The notes below the pieces were generated by a model. It searched no databases. It was not told where the DNA came from and saw only the letters and a list, made by a program, of their open reading frames with translations. From UMGS1502 sp045545435 (GTDB taxonomy: Bacteria; Actinomycetota; Coriobacteriia; Coriobacteriales; Eggerthellaceae), in the NCBI GenBank assembly GCA_045545435.1, contig JAZQAV010000163.1, forward strand, positions 1 to 15,537: 15,537 nt of DNA, written 5' to 3'. How positions within the stretch are numbered: position 1 is the stretch's first letter; the number at the start of each line of letters is the position of its first letter. A program made the position numbers and the translations under genes. Positions 5,996 through 12,154 of the stretch are shown piece after piece.

Positions 5996-7597
5996 ATGGC
6001 AGCCCCACAAAACACCAACCGTTCTACAACAAAGTTTCGTCTGAAGTTGAACAGACTTGAGGCAGAACGGTCGGGTAAATCACAACCAAATGCAACGGTC
6101 GCCAAAGAAGTGCTGCGTCGCGCCGAAATGGCTCGCAGGGCCGAAGCGGCAAAGCAGGCAACCTCGGTAAACAAACCAGCAGCTAGCGACAACGCGCAAG
6201 CGCCGATCGCCGCGCCGGGCACGTCCGCGAAAAACGGCCCTTCGTCAGGTGCGTCCGCGAAAAACGCGGCTTCATCAAGCGCGTTGGCAGCAAACACCGC
6301 GAAAGCAGACGCCGCAGCAACAACCAGCGAAGTGGCCCTTACCGAAGAGGCGGCGCCCGTCGCGCCCAAAAAGCGCAGCAAATTGATGATTGCCCTGGCA
6401 GCGCTGGGGCCTGGCATTGTTACGGCCATGGCCGGCAACGACGCCGGCGGCATTTCCACGTACTCCACGGTTGGCGCCCAGTTTGGCTATGCCACGTTGT
6501 GGGTTATTCCCGTCATGTGCGTGCTGCTGATCGTTGTGGAAATGACTGCATCGCGCATGGGCGCCGTTTCGGGCAAAGGATTCGCCGCGCTCATCCGTGA
6601 GCGCTTCGGTATTCGTCTTACCACGCTGGCAATGACCGCCCTGCTCATCGGCAATGTTGCAACTACTTTCTCCGAATTTGCGGGCATTGCCTCGGGCATG
6701 GAGATGTTCGGCGTTTCGAAGTATATTTCGGTCCCTGTTGCCGCACTTGCGGTGTGGCTGCTGGTAGTTGGCGGAAACTACAAGCGCGTGGAAAAGGTTT
6801 TCCTCGTGCTTTCGCTGGTTTTCGTTACCTACATTGTTGCGGCATTTTTAGCAGGTCCCAACTGGGGTGATACCGCTAAAGCAACCGTCACCATTCAGTT
6901 CGTGCAACAGCAAAGCTTCTTCTCGCTGGTTATCGCTATGATCGGTACCACCATTGCGCCCTGGATGATGTTCTTTGAGCAGAGCAACGTCGTAGAAAAG
7001 GGCTTGGCGCCCAAAGATTTCTTTGCACAGAAAGTCGACGTGGTTTCGGGCACCGTTGCCGCTTGCTTGGTAGCTTGGTTCATCATTGTCACCACCGGCA
7101 CCGTTTTGTATCCGCAAGGTATTGTGATCGACTCCGCGGCCGATGCCGCGCGCGCTCTGGCTCCTTTCGCAGGAGAATACGCCGAGGCGCTGTTCGCTGT
7201 GGGCCTCACCGCTGCCTCGTTCTTGGCCGCATGCGTTTTGCCGCTTACGACGTCATTCGTTATCTGCGAAGCGTTTGGATGGGAAGCGGGCGTCTCGTTC
7301 ACCTGGCACGAAGCGCCAATTTTCAAGAGTATTCTCACGTTTGTCATCGCTTTTTCGGCGATAGTGGTACTTATTCCCAACATCAATTTGATGGGAGTTA
7401 TGCTAACCGCTCAGTTCATGAACGGCCTTGTGCTTCCCGTTCTGTTGGTTTTCATGGCCATTATTTCGTCAGATAAGCGAATAATGGGCGAATATCGGTC
7501 GGGACGCGTGACGCGTGTCCTTATCTGGCTGACGGTGGGAATTGTGACCTGTTTGACCATCGCATTGCTGCTTATGCAAGTGTTGGGAATTGGATAG
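5996..7597 (+). CDS. Nramp-related magnesium transporter (NRMT-type, SLC11 family)
   Basis: The 533-aa protein has about 125 hydrophilic, Ala/Lys/Ser-rich N-terminal residues, then roughly 11 membrane helices. The metal-site motifs deviate from classical Mn2+/Fe2+ Nramps. In TM1 the usual DPGN is DAGG (149-152, in MAGNDAGGIST). In TM6 the usual MPH is APW (321-323, in GTTIAPWMMFFEQSN). Loss of the thioether ligand in TM6 is the hallmark of the NRMT clade, characterised in Eggerthella lenta, which moves Mg2+ and Mn2+. Uptake of Mg2+ across the inner membrane is therefore the likely role. The gene is 3 nt behind the MgtE-N/CBS gene and both must be co-transcribed. The long N-terminal tail contains a duplicated SAKN block and is much longer than in typical Nramps. 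A strong terminator follows. Confidence 0.88.
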   Translation: MAAPQNTNRSTTKFRLKLNRLEAERSGKSQPNATVAKEVLRRAEMARRAEAAKQATSVNKPAASDNAQAPIAAPGTSAKNGPSSGASAKNAASSSALAANTAKADAAATTSEVALTEEAAPVAPKKRSKLMIALAALGPGIVTAMAGNDAGGISTYSTVGAQFGYATLWVIPVMCVLLIVVEMTASRMGAVSGKGFAALIRERFGIRLTTLAMTALLIGNVATTFSEFAGIASGMEMFGVSKYISVPVAALAVWLLVVGGNYKRVEKVFLVLSLVFVTYIVAAFLAGPNWGDTAKATVTIQFVQQQSFFSLVIAMIGTTIAPWMMFFEQSNVVEKGLAPKDFFAQKVDVVSGTVAACLVAWFIIVTTGTVLYPQGIVIDSAADAARALAPFAGEYAEALFAVGLTAASFLAACVLPLTTSFVICEAFGWEAGVSFTWHEAPIFKSILTFVIAFSAIVVLIPNINLMGVMLTAQFMNGLVLPVLLVFMAIISSDKRIMGEYRSGRVTRVLIWLTVGIVTCLTIALLLMQVLGIG

Positions 7598-7666
7598 TCT
7601 TGCACGGATCGAGGGACAAAACGGGCTTATAGGGCAAAGTGCGTCCTTCAACTCTTTCGCGTAAGA

Positions 7667-7702
7667 AAGCGCCGCTGAGTTAAACCCAGCGGCGCTTATT
7701 TT
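7667..7702 (+). terminator. Intrinsic terminator, probably bidirectional
   Basis: AAGCGCCGCTG (7667-7677) pairs perfectly with CAGCGGCGCTT (7687-7697), an 11-bp stem with a 9-nt loop, followed by ATTTT. On the reverse strand the stem is followed by CTTACG after a TTT inside and next to the stem. It can therefore also end the convergent Rrf2-type gene. Confidence 0.9.
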
Positions 7703-7783
7703 CAAAAATGCGTGTTAGGCGCCCTGAAGCGTACCTACTATTCTCGCCTATCGACGAACATCATCACGTAAGCGACAGCCAGC

Positions 7784-8266
7784 CTAGGACTGTCCGTAGC
7801 GTTTCTGCAGGCGCTGGCTTTCTTTCTCAAGCGCAGCGGCCACGATATGATGCGAACCGTTCTCGGTTATGCAACTGTCAATAATGTCTTTAATGGTGAT
7901 GCTGGAGCAATATGACTGGAAGCTCTCAAGAATCACTTTATGCGCAAACCGCATCGAGGTAACCGCCTCGCGATTGGACTTGTGCTTTACCAGCGGATGG
8001 CGCGTCTCACGCTCGGGCATATCGAACGCGTTAATAATATGCGCCAAGGTAATTTTTTCAGGCTTTTTAGCGAGCTCATAACCGCCGTTTTTGCCAGGAC
8101 GCGTAATGATGACTCCTGCGTCGCGCAAGCGCAAAGCGAGCTGAATAAGGTAGTCGCGCGGAATGGACATGTCTTCAGAAATTTCCTTAGAAGAGCAAAC
8201 CCTGTCCTTGATGGCGAGGTAAACAACAGCACGAATACCGTAATCAGTAGAAGCTTTGAGTTTCAT
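7784..8266 (-). CDS. Rrf2-family transcriptional regulator
   Basis: The 160-aa protein begins MKLKASTDYGIRAVVYLA, typical of Rrf2. It has a winged helix (to about residue 75, with RPGKNGGYELAKKPEKITL as wing) and a C-terminal dimerisation helix. Iron-sulfur members such as IscR and NsrR carry three closely spaced cysteines after the wing. Here that segment (FDMPERETRHPLVKHKSN) has none, and the only cysteines are C24, C120 and C132. It is therefore more like cluster-free members, such as CymR-type regulators. The signal and target are unknown. An AGGA motif lies 7 nt before the ATG. The gene is convergent with the magnesium transporter and divergent from the cyclo-ligase homologue, so autoregulation from the AT-rich region at its 5' side is plausible. 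Confidence 0.88.
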   Translation of the reverse strand: MKLKASTDYGIRAVVYLAIKDRVCSSKEISEDMSIPRDYLIQLALRLRDAGVIITRPGKNGGYELAKKPEKITLAHIINAFDMPERETRHPLVKHKSNREAVTSMRFAHKVILESFQSYCSSITIKDIIDSCITENGSHHIVAAALEKESQRLQKRYGQS

Positions 8267-8538
8267 AATTGAGTCCTGTCCGTCTTCGGCCGTTCTAGCA
8301 ATAAGGAGCGACGCAAGTTGGCCGGGCTGGTTATGTGATCATGATTGCTGTGTATTACTACTAAAGCAGTTCTAGTTTATAACATTGATATTATTTACTG
8401 GTTACAAGTTTTCGAAATATCACATCGTTTTTAATTTCGACATAATAATTCCGTTATTCCATATCAAGGTGTTACAAGGAAGCTTAACGCATGCGTACCA
8501 AGTAATCTTATCGTTGCACTGAGCTAATATTTTTCAAA
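8267..8538. other. AT-rich intergenic region upstream of the Rrf2-type gene
   Basis: The stretch holds no supported ORF and is clearly more AT-rich than the genes around it. On the minus strand an extended -10-like TG-T-TATAAA (8376-8384) lies about 110 nt before the Rrf2 start, without a convincing -35. It is the best candidate for that gene's promoter. Several short AT-rich near-palindromes around 8376-8470 could hold the regulator's own site, but none stands out. The rest of the intergenic space (8539-8760) holds the RNA candidate listed separately. Confidence 0.4.
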
Positions 8539-8565
8539 TTGACTCGACATCCTTTTGACTATCAT
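8539..8565 (+). promoter_or_regulatory. Promoter of the candidate structured RNA
   Basis: TTGACT (8539-8544) and TATCAT (8560-8565) are spaced 15 bp, slightly short. The predicted start point, about 7 nt after the -10 box, is 8572-8573. That is the first paired base of the rod-like structure downstream. This coincidence is the main reason for calling it. Confidence 0.5.
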
Positions 8566-8571
8566 CGGCGC

Positions 8572-8760
8572 CTATCCCGATAATCCGTGATGCTTGCAAA
8601 CCCTGACAAAACTCCATCAAGAATCGAAGCTTCTGCGAATCATGGTGGGCTTTTCGGGTAATTACCGTTTGATTCCCACATATTGTGCGACCATATATCG
8701 CAGAATTTAATTCGATGGCACCGCTCGTGCTTTAAAGCAACGCATAAAAGTCGGCGATAT
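8572..8760 (+). ncRNA. ssrS: Candidate 6S-like RNA: about 189-nt rod with central bubble
   Basis: The arms pair over the whole length. The closing stem is TATC-CCGA (8573-8580) with TCGG-C-GATA (8751-8759), then ATGC-TTGC (8590-8597) with GCAA-C-GCAT (8737-8745). A large bubble follows (8598-8622 against 8717-8736). The apical arm is ATCGAA (8623-8628) with TTCGAT (8711-8716), then TTCTGCGA (8631-8638) with TCGCAGAA (8698-8705). GTGGG (8645-8649) pairs with CCCAC (8675-8679), and a small CGG/CCG hairpin closes the tip. Total length, the closing stem-bubble-apical arm layout and the position just upstream of a cyclo-ligase (ygfA-type) gene all match 6S RNA, which sequesters sigma-70 RNA polymerase. 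The 3' bubble strand also holds a self-complementary TGCTTTAAAGCA. The identity as 6S is inference, and the symbol is tentative. No terminator is obvious at the 3' end. Confidence 0.45.
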
Positions 8761-8815
8761 TTGGTCCTGGATTCCTTTTAGCTGGGACATCCAACAAACT
8801 ACGATGGAGCGCAGT

Positions 8816-9499
8816 ATGGAGACTACAAAACGTCAAATTCGTGTTGATGCAATTGAGAAACGCCGCGCGATTCCCTTTATCGAGCGTATGCACAAAAGCA
8901 TGGAGATAAACGAACGTGTTGGGGCGCTCTTAAATTCCGTGCTCCCGGAAAACCGAAAAGATAATCCCCCTGTTGTAGCCCTGTACTCAGCCATGCGCGA
9001 TGAAGTGGATCTGAGCGAGCTTGCACATGGCGTGCTTTCGCATCAATGTCGCGCCTGTTTCCCTGCGATTGTGGAGGCCGGCGATGAGCACGCAAGCGAT
9101 TCCTGCGGCGAAATTCAAGACGCCCCGTATGCCAACGATGAGCTGACAAACAGGCAGAATTCCCTTCGTATGCAGTTCTTCGATGTCTCATGGGACCAAT
9201 TGAGCAGCGATAACCCTTCGTTCCTTACCCATCAAATGGACATCTTCACGCGCGAGTCGCTTACTCAACAGGGTTTTTCGGTAGTCGATGAAAGCGAAAT
9301 CGACGTCGTTATCGTCCCCGTTGTGGCATTTGACGACGCTTCGCGATGCCTGTGCACGTCTTCCGCTTACTACCCCGCCCTTTTGTCGACAATAGGCCAA
9401 CAGGTAACCGTCATAGGCGTGGCATTCAGCGAACAGAAAGTGGACGAAATTCCAACAGAACTGTGCGACGTAACGCTGTCGAACATTGTCCACAATTAA
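8816..9499 (+). CDS. 5-formyltetrahydrofolate cyclo-ligase family protein with degenerate active-site loop
   Basis: The protein has 227 aa. It aligns by eye with the MTHFS/YgfA family along its length: the basic N-terminal KRQIRVDAIEKRRAI, VALYSAMRDEVDLSELA (54-70), FPAIVE (82-87), SLRMQFFDVS (116-125), DVVIVPVVAFDD (163-174) and GVAFSEQKVDEIPTE near the C-terminus. Active enzymes convert 5-formyl-THF plus ATP to 5,10-methenyl-THF. They carry a glycine-rich loop like GYGGGYYDR after the VAFD segment. Here it reads CTSSAYYPALL (180-190), with all glycines and the Asp-Arg pair lost. ATP binding and catalysis may therefore be impaired. ATG 8816 is preferred over ATG 8804 because GGAG at 8806-8809 gives correct spacing. 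The candidate 6S-like RNA lies 56 nt upstream. Confidence 0.82.
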   Translation: METTKRQIRVDAIEKRRAIPFIERMHKSMEINERVGALLNSVLPENRKDNPPVVALYSAMRDEVDLSELAHGVLSHQCRACFPAIVEAGDEHASDSCGEIQDAPYANDELTNRQNSLRMQFFDVSWDQLSSDNPSFLTHQMDIFTRESLTQQGFSVVDESEIDVVIVPVVAFDDASRCLCTSSAYYPALLSTIGQQVTVIGVAFSEQKVDEIPTELCDVTLSNIVHN

Positions 9500-9699
9500 T
9501 CACGCAAAGCCGCTCTATCCAACTTTTCGCAAACGGGTCGTCACTACTATTTCAAAAACTCCATTGCCTTTCGCCAGTCGATTACCCATCGTATCTGCGG
9601 CCATTCGCCAATTGCTTGCACACGGCCTTTGTTACATTCTTGATAAAGCCTACCTCCCTAAGGGCACTTAGCGTAAAATAACCCCTATGTGTCACCAAT

Positions 9700-9758
9700 G
9701 ACGTGCGCAAACGCACACCTTATTCGTTTAGATCACGCACGAAGCCAAACGACGTGCG
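9700..9758. promoter_or_regulatory. Cluster of CGTGCG/CGCACG sites upstream of paaK
   Basis: GACGTGCG occurs at 9700-9707 and 9751-9758. The inverse elements CGCAC (9712-9716) and CGCACG (9736-9741) lie between them. This gives a GTGCG-CAAA-CGCAC hairpin and a CGCACG/CGTGCG inverted repeat with an 11-bp spacer. Such a cluster in front of a start codon suggests a regulator site or leader structure. No confident -35/-10 pair could be assigned; TAAAAT at 9674-9679 is a possible -10. Confidence 0.35.
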
Positions 9759-9773
9759 AGAACAGGACAAGTT

Positions 9774-11012
9774 ATGCAACTTACCGAGATGCAGTTCGAG
9801 ATGGTGAAAAAGCAGCTCTCCGACATCAAAGAGCGCTCGCATTTCTACGCTGAAATGTTCAAAGATTTCGATCCCGCAACCGTCAAAACGCAATCAGATT
9901 TTGAGAAAATCCCCTTCACCGAGAAGGCAGATCTTCGCAAAGCCTATCCGCTTGGACTTGCTGCTGTTCCCCAAGAGAAAATCGTCCGCATCCACTCAAG
10001 CTCGGGCACCACGGGAACCCCCGTTATTGTTCCCTACACCAAAAAGGATGTTGAGGACTGGGCCATCCAGTTCGCTCGTTGCTACGAATACGCCGGCGTT
10101 ACACCCAACGACCGCGTGCAAATAACCCCAGGTTACGGCCTGTGGACCGCAGGCATTGGTTTCCAAGCGGGCTGCGAACGCCTTGGCGCGATGGCCATCC
10201 CCATGGGCCCCGGCAACACCGAAAAGCAGCTCCAGTTCATGATTGACATGGAGACCACCGTTCTCACCGCCACCGCGAGCTATGCGCTGCTGCTCTCTGA
10301 GGAAATCGAGAAGCGCGGGCTCAAAGACAAGATCAAGTTGAAGAAGCTCATCACGGGTTCAGAGCGCGCCGGCGAAAAGATTCGCCAGCGCATCATCGAT
10401 TCGCTGGGCGTTGAGTACTACGACATTTACGGCCTTACCGAGGTGTACGGCCCGGGCATCGGCATCAACTGCCAGCACGGCCACGGCATGCACTGCTGGA
10501 GCGACTACGTATACGTCGAGATCATCAACCCCGAAACCGGCGAGGTTCTCCCCGACGGCGAGTGGGGCGAGATTGTTCTTACCACGCTTCAGAAGGAAGG
10601 CGCGCCGCTTATCCGCTTCCGCACACACGACCTTTCGCGCATTATCCCTGGTGAGTGCGCTTGCGGCCACAACGAGCACCCGCGTCTGGATACGCTCACG
10701 GGTCGTTCCGACGACATGATGAAGATCCACGGCGTGAACGTCTTCCCGGCCCAGATTGAGGAAATCCTTCAAGAGTTCCCCGAGCTTTCTAGTGAGTACC
10801 AAATTCGCATGTCGCACGTTGACCACCGCGACACCATGCGCATTTACGTTGAGGCTCCCGGCACTGTTGACTGGGCGCAAACCGCGGCGGCCGTCGCTGC
10901 GCGCGCGAAGAGCAAGATCGGCTTCACGCCGCTTATCAAGATCGTTGAGCTGGGCTTCTTGCCGCGCTCCGAGAAGAAGACCAAGCGCGTTATCGACGAG
11001 CGATTCGACTAA
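9774..11012 (+). CDS. paaK: Phenylacetate-CoA ligase (AMP-forming)
   Basis: The 412-aa protein belongs to the adenylate-forming superfamily, PaaK branch. It joins phenylacetate or related aryl acetates to CoA using ATP, giving AMP and PPi, in the cytoplasm. Visible signatures are the phosphate-binding loop SSSGTTGTP (75-83), the aromatic pocket segment ITPGYGLWTAGIGFQAG, the YGLTEVYGPG motif (A5), GEIVLTTL, the hinge-region TGRSDDMMKIHGVNVFP and the C-terminal lysine-rich FLPRSEKKTKRV. A CACGHNEHPRL segment resembles the zinc-binding cysteines of some members. AGGA lies 6 nt before ATG 9774. It is convergent with iorAB. In fermenters this pair links aryl pyruvates to aryl acetates through aryl acetyl-CoA. 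In such organisms the ligase may run towards ATP formation or activate exogenous acids; the direction cannot be told from sequence. Confidence 0.93.
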   Translation: MQLTEMQFEMVKKQLSDIKERSHFYAEMFKDFDPATVKTQSDFEKIPFTEKADLRKAYPLGLAAVPQEKIVRIHSSSGTTGTPVIVPYTKKDVEDWAIQFARCYEYAGVTPNDRVQITPGYGLWTAGIGFQAGCERLGAMAIPMGPGNTEKQLQFMIDMETTVLTATASYALLLSEEIEKRGLKDKIKLKKLITGSERAGEKIRQRIIDSLGVEYYDIYGLTEVYGPGIGINCQHGHGMHCWSDYVYVEIINPETGEVLPDGEWGEIVLTTLQKEGAPLIRFRTHDLSRIIPGECACGHNEHPRLDTLTGRSDDMMKIHGVNVFPAQIEEILQEFPELSSEYQIRMSHVDHRDTMRIYVEAPGTVDWAQTAAAVAARAKSKIGFTPLIKIVELGFLPRSEKKTKRVIDERFD

Positions 11013-11131
11013 GAGCGAAGGGTGCGCAGCACGGCCGGGCGAGCACGCGCAAGCGAGCAGGCGTACGGCGCGCGCGAGCGCAAGCGCCGTGCGAAAACCG
11101 TCCGAGCGGCAAAAATGACGCGAAATGTAAT

Positions 11132-11178
11132 GAACCGCTGAAGCATTTTCGAAAGCTTCAGCGGTTCTATTTTGTTTT
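11132..11178 (+). terminator. Intrinsic terminator after paaK
   Basis: GAACCGCTGAAGC (11132-11144) pairs perfectly with GCTTCAGCGGTTC (11155-11167), a 13-bp stem, followed by TATTTTGTTTT. It lies 120 nt after the paaK stop. The preceding 120 nt are GC-rich low-complexity sequence with an ACGGCGC/GCGCCGT inverted repeat (11065-11071 with 11084-11090). Confidence 0.93.
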
Positions 11179-11271
11179 CCCTGTTCAGAGGGACGGTGCT
11201 TTTTTGCAATATCGCAATGGACACGCGTCTTTGCCTAATTCGGCTCCGCGCGGGTTACACAGCGCGTCTTT

Positions 11272-11302
11272 TTTGCCATTTTCGGTCGCCAAAAATGGCA
11301 AA
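11272..11302. repeat. 11-bp inverted repeat between convergent genes
   Basis: TTTGCCATTTT (11272-11282) and AAAATGGCAAA (11292-11302) form a perfect stem with a 9-nt loop. T- and A-runs lie on the outside of the stem in the wrong order for a standard terminator on either strand, though it could still help end iorB transcription. No gene is supported in 11179-11554. Confidence 0.6.
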
Positions 11303-11360
11303 CATGATTCGTACCGGCTGCGTTCGTCTTCGCAGCGGCTACGTTAGCCTGCGCGCAGCC

Positions 11361-11432
11361 GCTTCGCCGCACGCAGTTGTTTTGCCACACGCAGCTGCTT
11401 CGCCGCACGCAGCTGTTTCGCTGCACGCAGCT
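11361..11432. repeat. 18-bp tandem repeats (four copies) in paaK-iorB intergenic region
   Basis: The units 11361-11378, 11379-11396, 11397-11414 and 11415-11432 are variants of GCTTCGCCGCACGCAGCT. Degenerate CGCACGCAG and GCGCGCAGG elements continue to about 11520. Several frames stay open only because the repeat lacks stops in them. No ribosome binding site or conserved domain supports a gene here. Confidence 0.85.
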
Positions 11433-11554
11433 TTCGTTCCATCGCACGCAGACGCCGCTCCTACCCTCGCAGGCTCTGTTCCTGCGCGCGCAGGTTTCGA
11501 ACCGTCGCGCGCAGGCTTTACGCACGCTCGGCACACTCGGAGACACTCGCTTGC

Positions 11555-12154
11555 TTAACCCTCCGCGCTCGCGATATCAATCGCACACAAATTCAAATCC
11601 ACAAAGCGCGGCTTAACGCACGCCTCAATAGCGGCGCGCAAGTCGTTAAGGTCCAGCGGAATATGACCCGTGGCCAGCGCTTTTGCGAGCAGAACCGTAT
11701 TGAGCGCTTTGCGATTGCCCACCTGCTCAAGCAGCGCGGCATCATCAACAACAACCAAGCGATTCGGCTCGTTCGCAAAATGGCAGCGCAGCCAGTCAAT
11801 GACCGTTTCGCCGCGATACGGATCCTTGCTGAGCGCGGCCGTCACCGGCTGCACCGCCGTTGTTGCCGTCACCAGCACACCATCGGGCGACAGATACGGA
11901 AGCATGCGCGCGCCTTCGGCCGGCTCGAACGCGATGATGATGTCGGCGGTTCCCTTGGCAAGCAGCGGCGTGTGAACCATCTCGCCGTTGGAGCCCATGC
12001 GCACGTGCGAAACAACACTTCCGCCGCGCTGAGCCATGCCAATGGTCTCGGCCGTACGCACATGCCAGCCCTTGTCCTGCGCGGCCTGGGCCAGCACTTT
12101 TGCAGCAAGGACGGTACCCTGGCCACCAACTCCGGTGAGCATGATGTTAAGCAT
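11555..12154 (-). CDS. iorB: Indolepyruvate:ferredoxin oxidoreductase, beta subunit
   Basis: The 199-aa protein is the gamma-domain subunit of the 2-oxoacid:ferredoxin oxidoreductase family. It shows the family signature GVGGQGTVLAAKVLAQAA at the N-terminus, then ETIGMAQRGGSVVSHVRMG. With IorA it oxidatively decarboxylates indole-, phenyl- and p-hydroxyphenylpyruvate with CoA, giving aryl acetyl-CoA, CO2 and reduced ferredoxin. Length is typical. ATG at 12154 is chosen because AAGGAGG (12160-12166, complement) precedes it. A longer open frame upstream only reads iorA in another phase. It overlaps the 3' end of iorA by 8 nt (ATGCTTAA), so the two are translationally coupled. It is the last gene of the operon and converges on paaK. 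Confidence 0.94.
   Translation of the reverse strand: MLNIMLTGVGGQGTVLAAKVLAQAAQDKGWHVRTAETIGMAQRGGSVVSHVRMGSNGEMVHTPLLAKGTADIIIAFEPAEGARMLPYLSPDGVLVTATTAVQPVTAALSKDPYRGETVIDWLRCHFANEPNRLVVVDDAALLEQVGNRKALNTVLLAKALATGHIPLDLNDLRAAIEACVKPRFVDLNLCAIDIASAEG

Noticed and set aside
5629..6468. 279-aa minus-strand open frame opposite the transporter start
   Set aside because: It is a shadow of Ala- and Ser-rich sense coding and spans the junction of two well-supported genes.
9486..9681. Small plus-strand frames after the cyclo-ligase homologue
   Set aside because: They overlap the end of that gene in other phases, lack ribosome binding sites and show no conserved features.
11172..11558. 128-aa plus-strand frame between paaK and iorB
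   Set aside because: It lies after a strong terminator, has no ribosome binding site, and is a translation of the 18-bp repeats.
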